Positions 35,690-47,123 are shown, counted from the first letter of the stretch. The stretch: 64,000 nt of DNA from Marinobacter salexigens (GCF_002806945.1 NZ_NIHC01000005.1:372001-436000), one strand, 5' to 3'. Translations and numbers: made by a program. Notes: generated by a model not told the origin, from the sequence alone.

Positions 35690-38422
35690 TTAGCTCACTT
35701 TGCCACAGCACTGCTTGAACTTTTTGCCGGATCCGCATGGGCAAGGCTCGTTACGCCCAACTTTGCGCTCCTGTCGCACGAAGGTTTCAGGTGCGGCCTG
35801 ACCCTCATCCCCGCGCTCACCTTCACCCTGGGCGGTTGCGCTAGTTTCATCGTGGCGCAGCCGTGCCTTCGCAAGCTCCTGCTCCAGCTCTTCTTTACGA
35901 CGGCGCTCAACCTCTTCCATTTCTTCCTGGCTCTGAACCCGAACGTGGCAAAGCACGCGGGTTACATCGCGTTTCATGGTATCGAGCATGGATTCAAACA
36001 GGTTAAACGCTTCACGCTTGTATTCCTGCTTGGGGTTCTTCTGAGCGTAACCACGCAAGTGGATGCCCCGGCGCAGGTGGTCCATGTTGGAAAGATGCTC
36101 TTTCCACAGGGTATCCAGAACCTGCAAGAACACCTGCTTTTCGAACTTGCGCATGGATTCGGCACCGGCCACTTCTTCTTTGGCCCGGTATGCTGCAACA
36201 ATCTCATCCAGAATTTTCTGGCGCAGGTTGTCTTCGTACAGCTTCTTATCTGCATCCAGCCACTCCTGAACCGGCAACTCAATGGCCATTTCAGATTGCA
36301 ACTGAGCCTCCAATCCAGCCACATCCCACTGCTCGGGCATGCTTTGGGGCGGGATATGCTCGCTGACCAAGGTACCTACAACGTCTTCACGGATGGTATC
36401 AACCATCTCGGAAACATCCTCAGAAGACATGACCTCGTTGCGCTGATCGTAGATAACTGTACGCTGATCGTTGGCGACATCATCATACTCAAGAAGCGTT
36501 TTACGCATGTCGAAGTTACGGCCTTCGACCTTGCGCTGGGATTTTTCAATGGCGTTAGTGACCATTCGGTGTTCAATGGCCTCGCCTTTCTTCATCCCCA
36601 TGGCCTGCATCAGGCTCTTTACCCGATCCGGCGCAAAGATGCGCATCAGATTATCTTCCAGGGACAGGAAGAAACGGGAGGACCCGGGATCTCCCTGGCG
36701 CCCGGCGCGGCCACGCAGCTGATTATCTATACGGCGGGATTCATGCCGCTCAGTGCCCACAATATGCAAGCCACCAGCATCGAGGACCTGCTTGTGGCGC
36801 TCTGTCCACTCCGCCTTGAGGCGCGCGATCTCCTCCTCAGTCGGGTTGTCCAAGGCAGCAACTTCATGCTCCCAGTTACCACCCAGTACGATATCCGTAC
36901 CTCGACCCGCCATGTTGGTGGCGATAGTAACGGCACCCGGACGACCTGCCTGGGCAATAATCTGAGCTTCAGATTCGTGCTGTTTGGCGTTAAGGATCTT
37001 GTGATCAATACGGGCCTTTTTCAGCAGCATTGAAAGCAGTTCAGAGGCTTCAATGGATGCCGTACCCACCAGAATAGGCCGACCCTCGGCCGTTACGTCC
37101 TTGATTTCATCAATAATGGCGTGGAACTTTTCTTCCTGAGTCAGATAAACAAGATCGTTGTAGTCAATGCGCTGGATCGGCTTGTTGGGCGGTATAACCA
37201 CCACGTCGAGGCCGTAGATCTGGCGGAACTCGAAGGCTTCCGTATCGGCGGTGCCGGTCATACCGCCAAGCTTTTCGTACAGACGGAAATAGTTCTGGAA
37301 CGTGGTTGAAGCCAGGGTCTGGCTCTCGGCCTGAATTTTCAAGCCTTCTTTGGCTTCCATTGCCTGGTGCAGACCTTCGCTCCAGCGACGGCCCGGCATC
37401 GTGCGCCCTGTGTGCTCATCGACAATGACAACCTGACCACCCTGAACGATGTAATCCACATCTTTCTGGAACAGGTGGTGGGCGCGAAGTGCTGAATGAA
37501 CATGGTGCAGCAGGCTAAGGTTGGCGGCGGAATAGAGGCTTTCACCTTCTTCCAGCAATTGACGGCTCAATAGCAGCTCTTCAACCCTTTCATGACCTTT
37601 CTCGGTCAACTCTACCTGGCGCGATTTTTCATCAATGGTGAAATCGCCGGAGGATTCGCCCTCCTCACTCACTTCCCCTTTCTCAAGACCGGGGATCAGT
37701 TCGTTAATAGCAAGATAGGCTTTGGAGCTGTCTTCTGCAGCGCCTGAAATAATCAGTGGTGTGCGGGCTTCATCGATGAGGATAGAGTCGACCTCATCCA
37801 CGATCGCATAATGAAGGCCTCGCTGGACCTTGTCCTCGGTACTGAATGCCATATTGTCCCGAAGGTAATCAAAGCCGAATTCATTGTTGGTGCCGTAAGT
37901 GATATCGGCCTGATAGGCTGCGCGCTTGTCTTCGGGGGACTGGCCAGCTACAACCACACCCACCTGCAGCCCAAGAAAGCGGTATAGCTTGCCCATCCAC
38001 TCAGCATCACGGCTGGCGAGATAGTCGTTTACGGTTACAACATGCACGCCTTTACCTGGCAGGGCATTCAGGTAAACAGCCGCAGTGGCAACCAGGGTTT
38101 TACCTTCACCGGTCTTCATCTCCGCAATCCGGCCCTCATGGAGGGTTATGCCGCCAATCAGCTGCACATCGTAATGGCGCATACCCATAACGCGGCGTCC
38201 GGCTTCACGTACTGTGGCAAAAGCTTCGGGTAACAGTGCATCCAGGCTCTCGCCTTCGTCCAGCCGGCGCCGGAATTCAGCAGTCTTCCCCTGCAACTCG
38301 GCGTCCGTAAGATTACCAAACTGCTCTTCAAGCTCATTAACACGCAAAGCCATCTTGCGCATTCTCTTGATTTCCCTGGCATTTTTACTGCCGAACATCT
38401 TGGTTGCAAACTTTGAGAACAT
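35690..38422 (-). CDS. secA: Preprotein translocase ATPase SecA
   Basis: SecA drives Sec-dependent export of preproteins through SecYEG. The 910 residues show Walker [12 protein letters not shown] (near 102), the [19 protein letters not shown] stretch, [15 protein letters not shown] and, at the C-terminus, the zinc and SecB-binding motif [14 protein letters not shown]. No secM leader gene is visible in the 179 nt upstream, which hold only a short hairpin. It follows the M23 peptidase gene. Confidence 0.98.
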   Translation of the reverse strand: MFSKFATKMFGSKNAREIKRMRKMALRVNELEEQFGNLTDAELQGKTAEFRRRLDEGESLDALLPEAFATVREAGRRVMGMRHYDVQLIGGITLHEGRIAEMKTGEGKTLVATAAVYLNALPGKGVHVVTVNDYLASRDAEWMGKLYRFLGLQVGVVVAGQSPEDKRAAYQADITYGTNNEFGFDYLRDNMAFSTEDKVQRGLHYAIVDEVDSILIDEARTPLIISGAAEDSSKAYLAINELIPGLEKGEVSEEGESSGDFTIDEKSRQVELTEKGHERVEELLLSRQLLEEGESLYSAANLSLLHHVHSALRAHHLFQKDVDYIVQGGQVVIVDEHTGRTMPGRRWSEGLHQAMEAKEGLKIQAESQTLASTTFQNYFRLYEKLGGMTGTADTEAFEFRQIYGLDVVVIPPNKPIQRIDYNDLVYLTQEEKFHAIIDEIKDVTAEGRPILVGTASIEASELLSMLLKKARIDHKILNAKQHESEAQIIAQAGRPGAVTIATNMAGRGTDIVLGGNWEHEVAALDNPTEEEIARLKAEWTERHKQVLDAGGLHIVGTERHESRRIDNQLRGRAGRQGDPGSSRFFLSLEDNLMRIFAPDRVKSLMQAMGMKKGEAIEHRMVTNAIEKSQRKVEGRNFDMRKTLLEYDDVANDQRTVIYDQRNEVMSSEDVSEMVDTIREDVVGTLVSEHIPPQSMPEQWDVAGLEAQLQSEMAIELPVQEWLDADKKLYEDNLRQKILDEIVAAYRAKEEVAGAESMRKFEKQVFLQVLDTLWKEHLSNMDHLRRGIHLRGYAQKNPKQEYKREAFNLFESMLDTMKRDVTRVLCHVRVQSQEEMEEVERRRKEELEQELAKARLRHDETSATAQGEGERGDEGQAAPETFVRQERKVGRNEPCPCGSGKKFKQCCGKVS

Positions 38423-38497
38423 AGACCACTGCTTCTTTGATTAAACGGAGGAAGACGGCATTCTAACCTTATTTTGCGGGAGTACAAAAGGCAGGGC

Positions 38498-38519
38498 TCA
38501 CATAGCCGACGTTATGTGA
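38498..38519. other. Small hairpin upstream of secA
   Basis: TCACATA (38498-38504) and TATGTGA (38513-38519) are perfect 7-bp arms with an 8-nt loop, 76 nt before the secA ATG. It could be a regulator site or part of the leader. No ORF resembling secM is present. Confidence 0.35.
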
Positions 38520-38601
38520 CTATCCTGTGCCAAATACCGGGAGCTATCAAACCTGATGAGGCTGGCGGGGGCTGAGCGAACGTCAGGCAACACCTGAACT
38601 A

Positions 38602-39537
38602 CTAACGTCTGGCTCTTTTAATGTAAGTTTCCGGATTTTCCGTTTTCCCGTTACGGATAACCTCAAAGTGTACGTGAGGGCCCGTAGAGCGACCAGTGCT
38701 TCCCATCAGCGCAAGCACCTGCCCTTTCTGCACCACATCGCCTACCTTCACCTTGATGGTCTTGCTGTGGGCATAACGGGTTACCAGGCCATCGCCGTGA
38801 TCAACCTCAACCAGATTACCGTAGCCATTTCGTGCAGAGGCATAAGTCACAACACCACCAGCAACAGAAATAATATCGCTGCCATCCTTACCTGCAAGGT
38901 CGACCCCAGCGTGCCAGGTGCGCTTGCCGGTAAACGGATCGGAACGGTAACCATATGGTGAAGACAACCAACCCCAGGTGATGGGACGACCTTCCAGATA
39001 CAGCTCATCTTCCAGCTTCTGGCGGGAGGAAACCTGGTCGAGCAAGCGCAACTGCTGCTCCCGGTCCAGCATTTTGTGCTCCAGCTCATCGATCATCCGG
39101 GTCAACTCGGGCGCAGAGAAGGAGTCCGCAGGGTGCGAGTCTTCGGGGCCACCAACCGCTGCAGGCTGGTTGAAGTCGAATTCGTCACTGGCAACCAGAC
39201 CAGATTCCAAAAAGCGCTGGCCCAAAGCATCAAGGCGCAACAAACGGCCCTGAATCTCGCCCAAGCGAAGCGTCAGGGCATCCATCTGATCCTGAACATT
39301 CTGCTGGAGAGCATCCAGCTCACCCTTCTGCTCTCCCAGCTTGTTCTGCCAGTGGGCTACCAGTTCAGAGTCTGAGGGCTCACGGGCTTCTGCCTGAGCC
39401 ACTGCCACGCTGTATCCGACCCAGCTTGCGGCCCCTATCAGCGCCGCTGCAGCAAATGCCAAAGCAACAGCGGTAGAGCCATTCAACGCCAGCGTGCGAG
39501 ACTTACCGTGACTCCTGCCAACTAGAATGATATTCAT
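38602..39537 (-). CDS. M23 family metallopeptidase (LytM-like), membrane anchored
   Basis: A 311-residue protein with a basic N-terminus (VGRSHGKSRTL), one membrane helix (about 20-45), a periplasmic coiled coil (about 60-170) and a LytM/M23 domain (about 195-305). Both zinc motifs are complete: HAGVDLAG and HVHFEV. It is therefore probably an active peptidoglycan endopeptidase, in contrast to the degenerate EnvC/NlpD activators. The ATG at 39537 is preferred; 39555 is close. It lies between dciA and secA, a common place for such a gene in this group. Confidence 0.9.
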   Translation of the reverse strand: MNIILVGRSHGKSRTLALNGSTAVALAFAAAALIGAASWVGYSVAVAQAEAREPSDSELVAHWQNKLGEQKGELDALQQNVQDQMDALTLRLGEIQGRLLRLDALGQRFLESGLVASDEFDFNQPAAVGGPEDSHPADSFSAPELTRMIDELEHKMLDREQQLRLLDQVSSRQKLEDELYLEGRPITWGWLSSPYGYRSDPFTGKRTWHAGVDLAGKDGSDIISVAGGVVTYASARNGYGNLVEVDHGDGLVTRYAHSKTIKVKVGDVVQKGQVLALMGSTGRSTGPHVHFEVIRNGKTENPETYIKRARR

Positions 39538-39646
39538 AGTGTCTTCTGATTTCATCAAATGAGCCGCAACCTTTTCCTGTAGTGTTGCAGCCCGGAATAA
39601 TCCGAGCGGGTCTGCCATCCTTAGCAACAACTACGTACCGATAAAT

Positions 39647-39709
39647 CGTAGCGCCCAGTAGACATACTCGTTTACAACAAGGTAAAACAATAGAAGTACA
39701 GGCGCTACG
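39647..39709. promoter_or_regulatory. 9-bp inverted repeat in the M23 / dciA divergent region
   Basis: CGTAGCGCC (39647-39655) and GGCGCTACG (39701-39709) are perfect complements 45 nt apart, flanking the AT-rich centre of the 231-nt gap between the divergent M23 peptidase gene and dciA. They could bracket the shared promoter region or form a stem in a leader. I find no clear pair of promoters. Confidence 0.4.
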
Positions 39710-39768
39710 CACAAAACGTGCCGAAGTGTAACCAATCGTTATCGTGGTCGTCGAGAAGAACCCCCCTT

Positions 39769-40215
39769 ATGAAGCGGAAAAGTGATCAGAAAACAACCTT
39801 TGACAACCTGGGCGGAACGCCGGTTCTGCGCGAACTGGTTGCAAAAGCCAACACTCACCGCAAAGCCGAGGAGCAAGTTATCGCCGTGTTGCCCCCCGCG
39901 CTGGCGCAAGGTACTCGATTTGTCTGTTGCATTGAGGGGGAATTGACACTTTCAAGCGAAAACGCCGGAAAGGCAAGCCAGATTCGCTTCCGTCAGCATG
40001 AAATTATGGAAAAGTTACGGGAGAACGAGTTGTTCCGGTTTGTATGGAAGCTCAAGGTAAAAGTGGTACCGCCAAGGTTTAGCGAGAAACCACCCGCAAA
40101 AAAGCTGGCGCTCAGTAAAGAAAATGCCCGGCTCCTCAAAGAGGAAGCCGGGCACACGAAGGATAAAAAACTACGCGAGGTTCTCGAAAAACTCGCAAGC
40201 CACGTCCGGGATTAA
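39769..40215 (+). CDS. dciA: DciA-like (DUF721) protein
   Basis: A 148-residue DUF721 protein: TPVLRELVAKANTHRKAEEQ, LPPALAQGTRFVCCIEGELT and QIRFRQHEIMEKLREN match the domain, followed by a lysine-rich tail. DciA loads the replicative helicase DnaB in bacteria that lack DnaC. It is often found beside secA and lpxC, as here. The ATG at 39769 follows GAGAAGA. Its 3' end carries a hairpin that looks like the lpxC terminator on the other strand. Confidence 0.8.
   Translation: MKRKSDQKTTFDNLGGTPVLRELVAKANTHRKAEEQVIAVLPPALAQGTRFVCCIEGELTLSSENAGKASQIRFRQHEIMEKLRENELFRFVWKLKVKVVPPRFSEKPPAKKLALSKENARLLKEEAGHTKDKKLREVLEKLASHVRD
40126..40153 (-). terminator. Probable lpxC terminator inside the dciA coding region
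   Basis: GCCCGGCT-CCTC and GAGGAAGCCGGGC form a stem of about 12 bp with one bulge and a 3-nt loop. On the minus strand it is followed by ATTTTCTTT. It lies about 75 nt past the lpxC stop and within codons for the ENARLLKEEAGH stretch of DciA. Confidence 0.55.
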
Positions 40216-40226
40216 GACATCCAGCC

Positions 40227-41144
40227 TTATGCCGGTACCGCCAGCACAGGTTTCATGTAGGAGATAGGCGCGGTTTCTTCATTATCGAAAGTAACCACTT
40301 CCCATGCGTCCTCTTCTGCCCTGAGCTTGCGCAGCAGCTTATTATTCAGGTCGTGACCGGACTTGATGCCACGGAACTCACCAATCAGGCTGTTGCCCAA
40401 CAGATACAGATCTCCGATAGCGTCCAGCACTTTGTGTTTGACGAACTCGTCATCATAACGAAGACCGTCTTCGTTCAGGATTTTGTAGTCGTCTACCACA
40501 ATGGCGTTATCCACACTGCCGCCCAGCGCCAGGTTCATCGCCCGCAACTTTTCAATATCACGCATAAACCCGAAAGTCCGTGCGCGGCTGACTTCCTTCA
40601 CAAAGGAGGTGCTTGAAAAATCAACGGTCGCGGTCTGGGCGCGGCCTTTGAACACAGGGTGGTCAAAGTCGATGCCAAAGCTCACTTTGAAGCCTTCAAA
40701 CGGCAGGAAGGTGGCCTTCTTGTCGCCTTCTTCAATAGTGACTTCCCGCTTGATGCGAATGAATCGCTTGGCAGCGTCCTGCTCGGCAATGCCGGCAGAC
40801 TGCAGCAGAAAGACGAAGGGGCCGGCAGAGCCGTCCATAATCGGCACTTCTGCAGCGCTCAACTCCACGTAGCAGTTATCAATGCCGAGACCAGCCATGG
40901 CTGACAGCAAATGCTCAATTGTCGCCACACGGACACCGTCTTTTACCAGCGTCGTGGACAGCATGGTCTCACCCACATTTTCAGCGCAAGCCAGTATCTC
41001 GACCACAGGGTCGAGGTCGGTGCGCCGGAAAATGATTCCCGAATCTATCGGCGCGGGCTTCAGGGTCAGGTAAACCTTTTCCCCTGAGTGCAGCCCGACA
41101 CCGGTAGCACGGATCGTGTTTTTAAGTGTCCGTTGTCTGATCAT
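40227..41144 (-). CDS. lpxC: UDP-3-O-acyl-N-acetylglucosamine deacetylase
   Basis: LpxC removes the acetyl group from UDP-3-O-acyl-GlcNAc, the committed step of lipid A synthesis. It is 305 residues long, with zinc ligands H78 in [10 protein letters not shown] and the H-x3-D pair in [11 protein letters not shown], plus the catalytic histidine in SGHDLNN. ATG 41144 (MIRQRTLKN) is the standard family start; the frame is open to 41234 without homology. It is the last gene of the dcw cluster, with a 208-nt gap after ftsZ that must hold its own promoter. Confidence 0.98.
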   Translation of the reverse strand: MIRQRTLKNTIRATGVGLHSGEKVYLTLKPAPIDSGIIFRRTDLDPVVEILACAENVGETMLSTTLVKDGVRVATIEHLLSAMAGLGIDNCYVELSAAEVPIMDGSAGPFVFLLQSAGIAEQDAAKRFIRIKREVTIEEGDKKATFLPFEGFKVSFGIDFDHPVFKGRAQTATVDFSSTSFVKEVSRARTFGFMRDIEKLRAMNLALGGSVDNAIVVDDYKILNEDGLRYDDEFVKHKVLDAIGDLYLLGNSLIGEFRGIKSGHDLNNKLLRKLRAEEDAWEVVTFDNEETAPISYMKPVLAVPA

Positions 41145-41352
41145 CGGTTCGTTATTCCGTAAAAATTGGCGATATTCCAAGCAAAAATCTGCGAGCAGAA
41201 TATCAAAAAATACGACTGAGTACCATTTGCGCAACCCAACATTGCCTATCTTTCAGGCAAAGTGGCTACGGGCCTTCAGCGCATCCATTTCCGGAACAGT
41301 GATGTGTCGTAACTGCCATCACCACAATCCGGATGCTATTTGCAACAGATTA

Positions 41353-42510
41353 TCAGTCAGCCTGTCTGCGAAGGAATGCGGGAATATCGAGATAGTCGAC
41401 TCCCTGCTCTTCGCTTTCCTTGCTCTGATCAATCGCAACGTTACCGTGAGATACCGCACGGCGACGCAGGATTGCAGGACGATCCAACTGTTTGTAATCC
41501 GTCTTGCCATCCAGTGAGCGGGTATTATCCACTACCTTGGTAGGCTTCTCACGGTCCCCACCCAAGCCTGTCGCAACAACTGTTACCTTCAGCTCGTCGG
41601 TCATTTCAGGATCGATAACGGTACCCACAACAACGGTAGCAGTATCCGATGCAAACTCACGCACAATGTCGCCAACCTCGGAGAACTCGCCCAGGTTCAG
41701 ATCCATACCGGCAGTGATATTGACCAGAATACCCTTGGCACCCTGCAGGTTGACGTCTTCCAGCAGTGGGCTCTTGATAGCGGCTTCGGCAGCTTCCTGA
41801 GCACGATTTTCTCCGGTAGCCTTGGCAGTCCCCATCATCGCCATACCCATTTCCGACATAACGGTTTTAACGTCAGCAAAGTCGACGTTGATCATACCGT
41901 TGCGGGTAATCAGGTCTGCAATGCCCTGAACTGCGCCAAGCAGAACATCGTTTGCAGCCGCGAACGCGTCCAGCAGACTGGTCTTTTTACCCAGAACCGC
42001 CAGCAGCTTTTCATTCGGAATCGTGATCAACGAGTCGACGCACTCTTCCAGCTCCCTGAGCCCCTCTTCAGCCAGACTCATACGCTTGCCGCCTTCAAAG
42101 CTGAACGGCTTGGTCACTACGGCAACGGTCAAAATCCCCATTTCCCGTGCAACTTCAGCAACTACCGGGGCCGCGCCCGTGCCGGTACCACCGCCCATTC
42201 CAGCGGTGATGAACACCATGTCCGCGCCTTTGATGGATTCAGCAATACGGTCACGATCTTCCAGAGCAGATTGGCGACCGATTTCCGGATTCGCCCCTGC
42301 GCCCAGGCCTTTCGTAATATTGCCGCCCAGCTGGATAATCTGACGTGCGTCCAGATCGGCGAGTGCCTGGGCATCAGTGTTGGCGCAGATAAATTCTACA
42401 CCTTCAATGTCACTGTTCAGCATGTGACGCACGGCGTTACCACCGCCACCACCAACACCGACTACCTTAATGACAGCGTTTTGTTGGACATTATCGACAA
42501 GTTCAAACAT
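41353..42510 (-). CDS. ftsZ: Cell division GTPase FtsZ
   Basis: FtsZ polymerises into the cytokinetic ring. The 385 residues carry the tubulin signature GGGTGTG (106-112), the T7-loop region [11 protein letters not shown] and, after a variable linker, the C-terminal peptide [14 protein letters not shown] that binds FtsA and ZipA. It is 96 nt after ftsA. Confidence 0.99.
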   Translation of the reverse strand: MFELVDNVQQNAVIKVVGVGGGGGNAVRHMLNSDIEGVEFICANTDAQALADLDARQIIQLGGNITKGLGAGANPEIGRQSALEDRDRIAESIKGADMVFITAGMGGGTGTGAAPVVAEVAREMGILTVAVVTKPFSFEGGKRMSLAEEGLRELEECVDSLITIPNEKLLAVLGKKTSLLDAFAAANDVLLGAVQGIADLITRNGMINVDFADVKTVMSEMGMAMMGTAKATGENRAQEAAEAAIKSPLLEDVNLQGAKGILVNITAGMDLNLGEFSEVGDIVREFASDTATVVVGTVIDPEMTDELKVTVVATGLGGDREKPTKVVDNTRSLDGKTDYKQLDRPAILRRRAVSHGNVAIDQSKESEEQGVDYLDIPAFLRRQAD

Positions 42511-42606
42511 TCCCCTTCTCCTTCGTGCTGTTTCAGCCTTGTTCCAGGCTGTTTTATTCGAGATTGTATTTTCGAGATACCTTCGTTTACTGCTTGCCCG
42601 GAACCG

Positions 42607-43842
42607 TCAGAAATGACCGGTAAACCAGGCTTTCATGCGCTCAAACAGCGAGGGTGCATCTTCACCCTTGAGCACGGGTGCCCGGCCAAGATCCATCTGC
42701 CGGAAACCGTGAATCAATAACCCGACGCCAGTGGCGTAGATGGGGTTATTAACAACTTCTGTCATACCGGAAACAGCGTGCGGGCACGCCATCCTCACCG
42801 GCATATGGAAGATTTCTTCAGCCAGCTCCACCACGCCTTCCATCGTGGAAGAACCGCCTGTAATGACGATGCCTGCAGGTATCATGTCCTCAAAACCTGA
42901 CCGGCGCAGTTCTGACTGCACGAGAGTAAACAGCTCCTCGTAACGGGGCTCAACTACCTCAGCCAGTGCCTGCCGGGACAAATCTCGGGGTGCTCGGTCG
43001 CCAACGCTGGGCACCTTGATCGTTTCTTCTGCCCCGGCCAATTGCGTCAAGGCACAGGCGTACTTGATTTTGATCTCTTCGGCATTTTGCGTAGGCGTTC
43101 GCAACGCCATCGCAATGTCATTGGTGACCTGGTCGCCAGCAATGGGGATCACTGCAGTGTGGCGGATGGCACCGCCTGTAAACACAGCGATATCCGTGGT
43201 GCCGCCCCCCATATCCACAACGCAGACACCCAGCTCTTTCTCATCTTCAGTAAGAATCGCGTGACTGGACGCCAGCTGCTCAAGGATGATGTCATCGGCT
43301 TCAAGGCCACAGCGGCGAATGCACTTTTCAATATTTTGGGCCGCATTGACGGCGCAGGTCACCAAGTGAACCTTTGCCTCCAGCCGCACTCCTGACATAC
43401 CCAACGGCTCTTTGATGCCTTCCTGATTATCGATCACAAATTCCTGAGGCAGAATGTGCAGAATTTTCTGGTCTGCAGGTATCGCCACGGCCTGCGCAGC
43501 ATCGATAACCCGGTCAACATCTGCCTGAGTAACTTCCCGGTCGCGAATAGCGACTATGCCGTGAGAGTTGAGACTTTTGATGTGGCTTCCCGCAATTCCC
43601 GCATATACGGAGTGAATGCGGCACCCAGCCATCAACTCTGCCTCTTCAACGGCACGCTGAATCGCCTGAACCGTGGTTTCGATATTGACCACCACACCCC
43701 GCTTCAGACCCCGGGACGGGTGGGAGCCAATACCAACCACCTCAATGGTTCCGTCCATCTTGCGTTTGCCGACGATCGCAACCACTTTCGAGGTTCCGAT
43801 ATCGAGGCCGACAATCATGTTTTCCGTTTCAACCGTTGACAT
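42607..43842 (-). CDS. ftsA: Cell division protein FtsA
   Basis: FtsA is the actin-like membrane tether for FtsZ. About 411 residues with IVGLDIGTSKVVAIVG (phosphate 1), VVDMGGGTTDIAVF (phosphate 2), the adenosine motif VITGGSSTMEGV and a C-terminal amphipathic helix (FERMKAWFTGHF). I take ATG 43842 (MSTVETEN); an ATG four codons earlier is possible. 36 nt after ftsQ. Confidence 0.98.
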   Translation of the reverse strand: MSTVETENMIVGLDIGTSKVVAIVGKRKMDGTIEVVGIGSHPSRGLKRGVVVNIETTVQAIQRAVEEAELMAGCRIHSVYAGIAGSHIKSLNSHGIVAIRDREVTQADVDRVIDAAQAVAIPADQKILHILPQEFVIDNQEGIKEPLGMSGVRLEAKVHLVTCAVNAAQNIEKCIRRCGLEADDIILEQLASSHAILTEDEKELGVCVVDMGGGTTDIAVFTGGAIRHTAVIPIAGDQVTNDIAMALRTPTQNAEEIKIKYACALTQLAGAEETIKVPSVGDRAPRDLSRQALAEVVEPRYEELFTLVQSELRRSGFEDMIPAGIVITGGSSTMEGVVELAEEIFHMPVRMACPHAVSGMTEVVNNPIYATGVGLLIHGFRQMDLGRAPVLKGEDAPSLFERMKAWFTGHF

Positions 43843-43878
43843 GTATTCCACCAAACCGTAGGTCTGAATTTACTGTTT

Positions 43879-44718
43879 CTATGTTTTCGGGCTGGAAGCG
43901 GCCTGAGCCTGCTTCCATTGAACCGCCACACCGTTGGTGTAGCGGGCATCTACCCGGCTAACTTCGTCCGACCGAGATATCAGCCGGTTTTCATACACTG
44001 TGATAAAGCGTTCGAATCGCTTCGCGACCTGGTCCCGGCCGAGTACCACTTCAATTCCGTTTGAGAGGCTGAGCGTCCAGGCACCTCGCCGCTCCAGGGA
44101 AAGACCTGCAAACCCCAGGTTATGCCCAACCAGTTTGTCGCTCATGGTACGCGCCATGCTGATCACGTCACGCACCCGCTCATCTGGCCCGGCAAGCTGA
44201 GGCAACCGCCCTGCAATTTCCGGATTGGGCGGCATGAAGAGCTCACCTGTCCGACTGACCAGCCGACCGTCAGTCCAGTAAGCCAGGGGCTTCTTCTCCC
44301 GGATATTAATAACCAGACGGTCTGGCCAAACACGACGCACTGCCACTGTTTCGACCCAAGGGCGCCTTTCAAGATCCGACTTGATGTCCGACAGATCCGT
44401 GGAAAAATAACTCTTGCCAATCCAGTTCCCGGCTTGCCGTTCAATGGCAACCCGGCTATCCCCAACAAATTCTCCATTCACATCAATGGCCAATATTTGC
44501 TGGTCCATAGCGCCCAAAACCTTTCCTGTTGCCCAGGGCACCAACCCAGCAAGCAACAGAATCGCGATACCCATACCGGCCTGCAGCCAGGGCACCGCAG
44601 CCAAAACGGCCTTTAACACACCAAACCGGTCCTTCTCCGGCCCGAGAGTCGTTGCTCCCCGGCGCCCAGGAGGTTCAGCCGGAATCGCCCGGCTCCGGAT
44701 CAGCAGTGTTTCAAGCAT
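43879..44718 (-). CDS. ftsQ: Cell division protein FtsQ
   Basis: FtsQ links cytoplasmic and periplasmic divisome parts with FtsL and FtsB. About 279 residues: cytoplasmic tail, one membrane helix (about 50-70), a POTRA domain (IDVNGEFVGDSRVAIERQ onward) and the beta domain with RRVWPDRLVINIREKKPLAYW. The ATG at 44718 is preceded by GGAGG and overlaps the ddlB stop by 8 nt. Confidence 0.96.
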   Translation of the reverse strand: MLETLLIRSRAIPAEPPGRRGATTLGPEKDRFGVLKAVLAAVPWLQAGMGIAILLLAGLVPWATGKVLGAMDQQILAIDVNGEFVGDSRVAIERQAGNWIGKSYFSTDLSDIKSDLERRPWVETVAVRRVWPDRLVINIREKKPLAYWTDGRLVSRTGELFMPPNPEIAGRLPQLAGPDERVRDVISMARTMSDKLVGHNLGFAGLSLERRGAWTLSLSNGIEVVLGRDQVAKRFERFITVYENRLISRSDEVSRVDARYTNGVAVQWKQAQAASSPKT

Positions 44719-45685
44719 TGGCTTCCTCCAGTGTGTCCAGGAGAATTCGCACAACCAGCTCTTCAAAGCTGATGCCCGCAGCTTTTGCGGACATGGGTAC
44801 CAGGCTGTGGTCTGTCATGCCCGGCACCGTGTTCACTTCCAGCAGCCAGAATTCGCCATCGACATCCTGCATGATGTCTACCCGACCCCAGGTGCGGCAG
44901 CCCACAACCCGGAAGGCTTCGAGCGCCAGATGCTGTAACCTCGCTTCATCGTGAGGAGCAAGGCCACAGGGAATTCTGTAGCGGGTATCATCTGCCAGGT
45001 ACTTCGCGTCGTAGTCATAGAACACATGATCTGTGCTCAAACCTATGGCCGGCAGTGCCTGGTCCTGCAGCAGGCTGACCGTAAACTCCGGCCCCTCAAC
45101 CCACTCCTCTATCAAAACCTGGGTATCCAGTGCTGCCGCAGCCTCGTAAGCTTCCGCCAGCTCGGCCGCAGTATTCACCTTGCGGATGCCAATGCTGGAC
45201 CCTTCCCGCGACGGCTTAACACTTAAAGGCGCACGCAATGCCTGAACAATCTGTTCGGCGTCGCTGGCCGCGGTCATGGTTCGAAACTTCGGTGTTGGCA
45301 GGCCGCAGCCGGCGAACACGTATTTGGTGCGCAATTTGTCCATCGCCAGGGCGGAGGCCATTACTTCACTTCCGGTATACGGAATACCCGCCTGGGACAA
45401 AATTGCCTGCAGGGTTCCGTCTTCTCCGCCACGGCCATGCAGGGCGATAAAGACCCGGTCAAAGTCCGGGTTTTCGACGGTCTTCAACAGGCAGCCCTGA
45501 ACATCCATTGCGAAGGCATCCACCCCCGCAGAAACCAGAGCCGCAAGCACCGCGTTACCGCTTTTGAGGGAGACATCGCGCTCAGCCGAGTCGCCACCCA
45601 TAAATACCGCCACGCGCCCCAGCGCCTTAACCACCTCTGGCTCAGCCTGATACGCAGGTAAGCCGGGATGCTGAATATCACTCAC
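44711..45685 (-). CDS. ddlB: D-alanine-D-alanine ligase
   Basis: Ddl joins two D-alanines with ATP to make the dipeptide used by MurF. The 324-residue ATP-grasp enzyme has [42 protein letters not shown] and [16 protein letters not shown]. It starts with GTG at 45685, within the end of murC (8-nt overlap), and overlaps ftsQ by 8 nt. Confidence 0.97.
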   Translation of the reverse strand: MSDIQHPGLPAYQAEPEVVKALGRVAVFMGGDSAERDVSLKSGNAVLAALVSAGVDAFAMDVQGCLLKTVENPDFDRVFIALHGRGGEDGTLQAILSQAGIPYTGSEVMASALAMDKLRTKYVFAGCGLPTPKFRTMTAASDAEQIVQALRAPLSVKPSREGSSIGIRKVNTAAELAEAYEAAAALDTQVLIEEWVEGPEFTVSLLQDQALPAIGLSTDHVFYDYDAKYLADDTRYRIPCGLAPHDEARLQHLALEAFRVVGCRTWGRVDIMQDVDGEFWLLEVNTVPGMTDHSLVPMSAKAAGISFEELVVRILLDTLEEANA

Positions 45686-47123
45686 CTGAAACCACTCCTT
45701 GCGTCGCCAACCGGGTGGCTATGCCCCCGATGTCGCCAGCACCTTGGGTAATCAAAAGATCGCCGTCCTGTAACACACTGGCCAGCAGATTCTCAATCTC
45801 ACGATTATCTTCCACGAATAGCGGTTCTACCTTGCCCCGCTGCCTTATGCTGCGGCACATAGCCCTGCTATCCGCACCGGGAATGGCGGTCTCGCCAGCG
45901 GAGTAAACGTCCATCAACAAGAGGCCATCGACTTCCGACAACACCCGCACAAAATCTTCATACAGGTCACGGGTCCGGCTAAATCTGTGGGGCTGGTACA
46001 GCATCACTATCCGGCGCTCGGGCCAGGCATCCTGAGCCGCCCGAATTACAGCCTCCACTTCCGTGGGGTGGTGACCATAGTCATCTACCAACGTGACGCT
46101 GCCACCGGGTATGTCGTAATCTCCGTAAACCTGGAAACGGCGACCCACACCCGCAAACGCTGCCAGCCCGCGGCAAATGGCTTCATCGGCAACACCGTCA
46201 TCGGTCGCTACGGCAATAACCGCAAGCGCATTCAGAACGTTGTGACGCCCGGGCATTTTGAGCTCGACTTCAAGGTCGCTGCGGCCGCCCGGCCGTTTCA
46301 CGACAAAGTGTGTTTTCAGCCCGTCAGTGACTATGTTTTCGGCCCGATAATCGGCATCCGGATTGCTGATGCCATAGGTGATGATCGCGCGGGAAATGCG
46401 GGGGATTATTTCATTCACGTACTCGTCATCCACACACATCACGGCCAGGCCGTAAAACGGCAGGTTGTGGAGAAAGTCCACAAAGGTTTGCTTGAGCTTT
46501 TCCACGTCGCCGTCATAGGTGTCCATATGATCGGCTTCAATGTTGGTGACTACCGAGACCGTCGGCGTCAGGTGCAGGAATGAGGCATCACTTTCATCCG
46601 CCTCGGCCACCAGATAGCGGGAGCCACCCAGCTTGGCATTGGTGCCTGCACTGTTGAGCTTGCCGCCGATAACGAACGTCGGATCCAGCCCGGCTTCACC
46701 CAGTACCGAAGCAATCAGGCTGGTGGTCGTGGTCTTGCCATGGGTTCCGGCTACGGCTATGCCGTGGCGGTAGCGCATAATCTCCGCCAGCATTTCAGCC
46801 CGGGGCACGATAGGCACCCGCCGGTTGCGAGCCGACACCATTTCAGGGTTGTCCGACGCCACAGCAGAAGACACCACTACCACGTCGGCCTTAGCGCTGT
46901 TCTCCTCGCGGTGACCAATCTGAATCTCAATACCCATGGCCTTGAGACGATCGGTGACCAGGCCCTGCCTGATGTCTGAACCAGACACGTCGTAGCCCTG
47001 GTTTTTAAGCACTTCTGCAATACCGCTCATTCCAGCACCACCGATACCCACAAAGTGAATGTGGCGAATCCGGCGCATTTCCGGTACTTGAAAAGCAAGC
47101 GGCGGATTGTTTGTATCAGCCAT
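45678..47123 (-). CDS. murC: UDP-N-acetylmuramate-L-alanine ligase
   Basis: MurC adds L-Ala to UDP-MurNAc. It is 481 residues, with [17 protein letters not shown] at the UDP-binding N-terminus, the P-loop [12 protein letters not shown], the ligase middle motif [12 protein letters not shown], and [12 protein letters not shown] in the C-terminal domain. Overlaps murG and ddlB by 8 nt each; murB is absent from the cluster. Confidence 0.98.
   Translation of the reverse strand: MADTNNPPLAFQVPEMRRIRHIHFVGIGGAGMSGIAEVLKNQGYDVSGSDIRQGLVTDRLKAMGIEIQIGHREENSAKADVVVVSSAVASDNPEMVSARNRRVPIVPRAEMLAEIMRYRHGIAVAGTHGKTTTTSLIASVLGEAGLDPTFVIGGKLNSAGTNAKLGGSRYLVAEADESDASFLHLTPTVSVVTNIEADHMDTYDGDVEKLKQTFVDFLHNLPFYGLAVMCVDDEYVNEIIPRISRAIITYGISNPDADYRAENIVTDGLKTHFVVKRPGGRSDLEVELKMPGRHNVLNALAVIAVATDDGVADEAICRGLAAFAGVGRRFQVYGDYDIPGGSVTLVDDYGHHPTEVEAVIRAAQDAWPERRIVMLYQPHRFSRTRDLYEDFVRVLSEVDGLLLMDVYSAGETAIPGADSRAMCRSIRQRGKVEPLFVEDNREIENLLASVLQDGDLLITQGAGDIGGIATRLATQGVVSGE

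Noticed and set aside
35597..37033. A 478-codon plus-strand open frame opposite secA
   Set aside because: It is antisense to the clearly coding, highly conserved secA and shows no family pattern; long antisense frames are common in GC-rich codon usage.
38423..38601. A secM-like leader gene upstream of secA
   Set aside because: No open frame with a signal peptide and arrest-like C-terminus is present in this gap.
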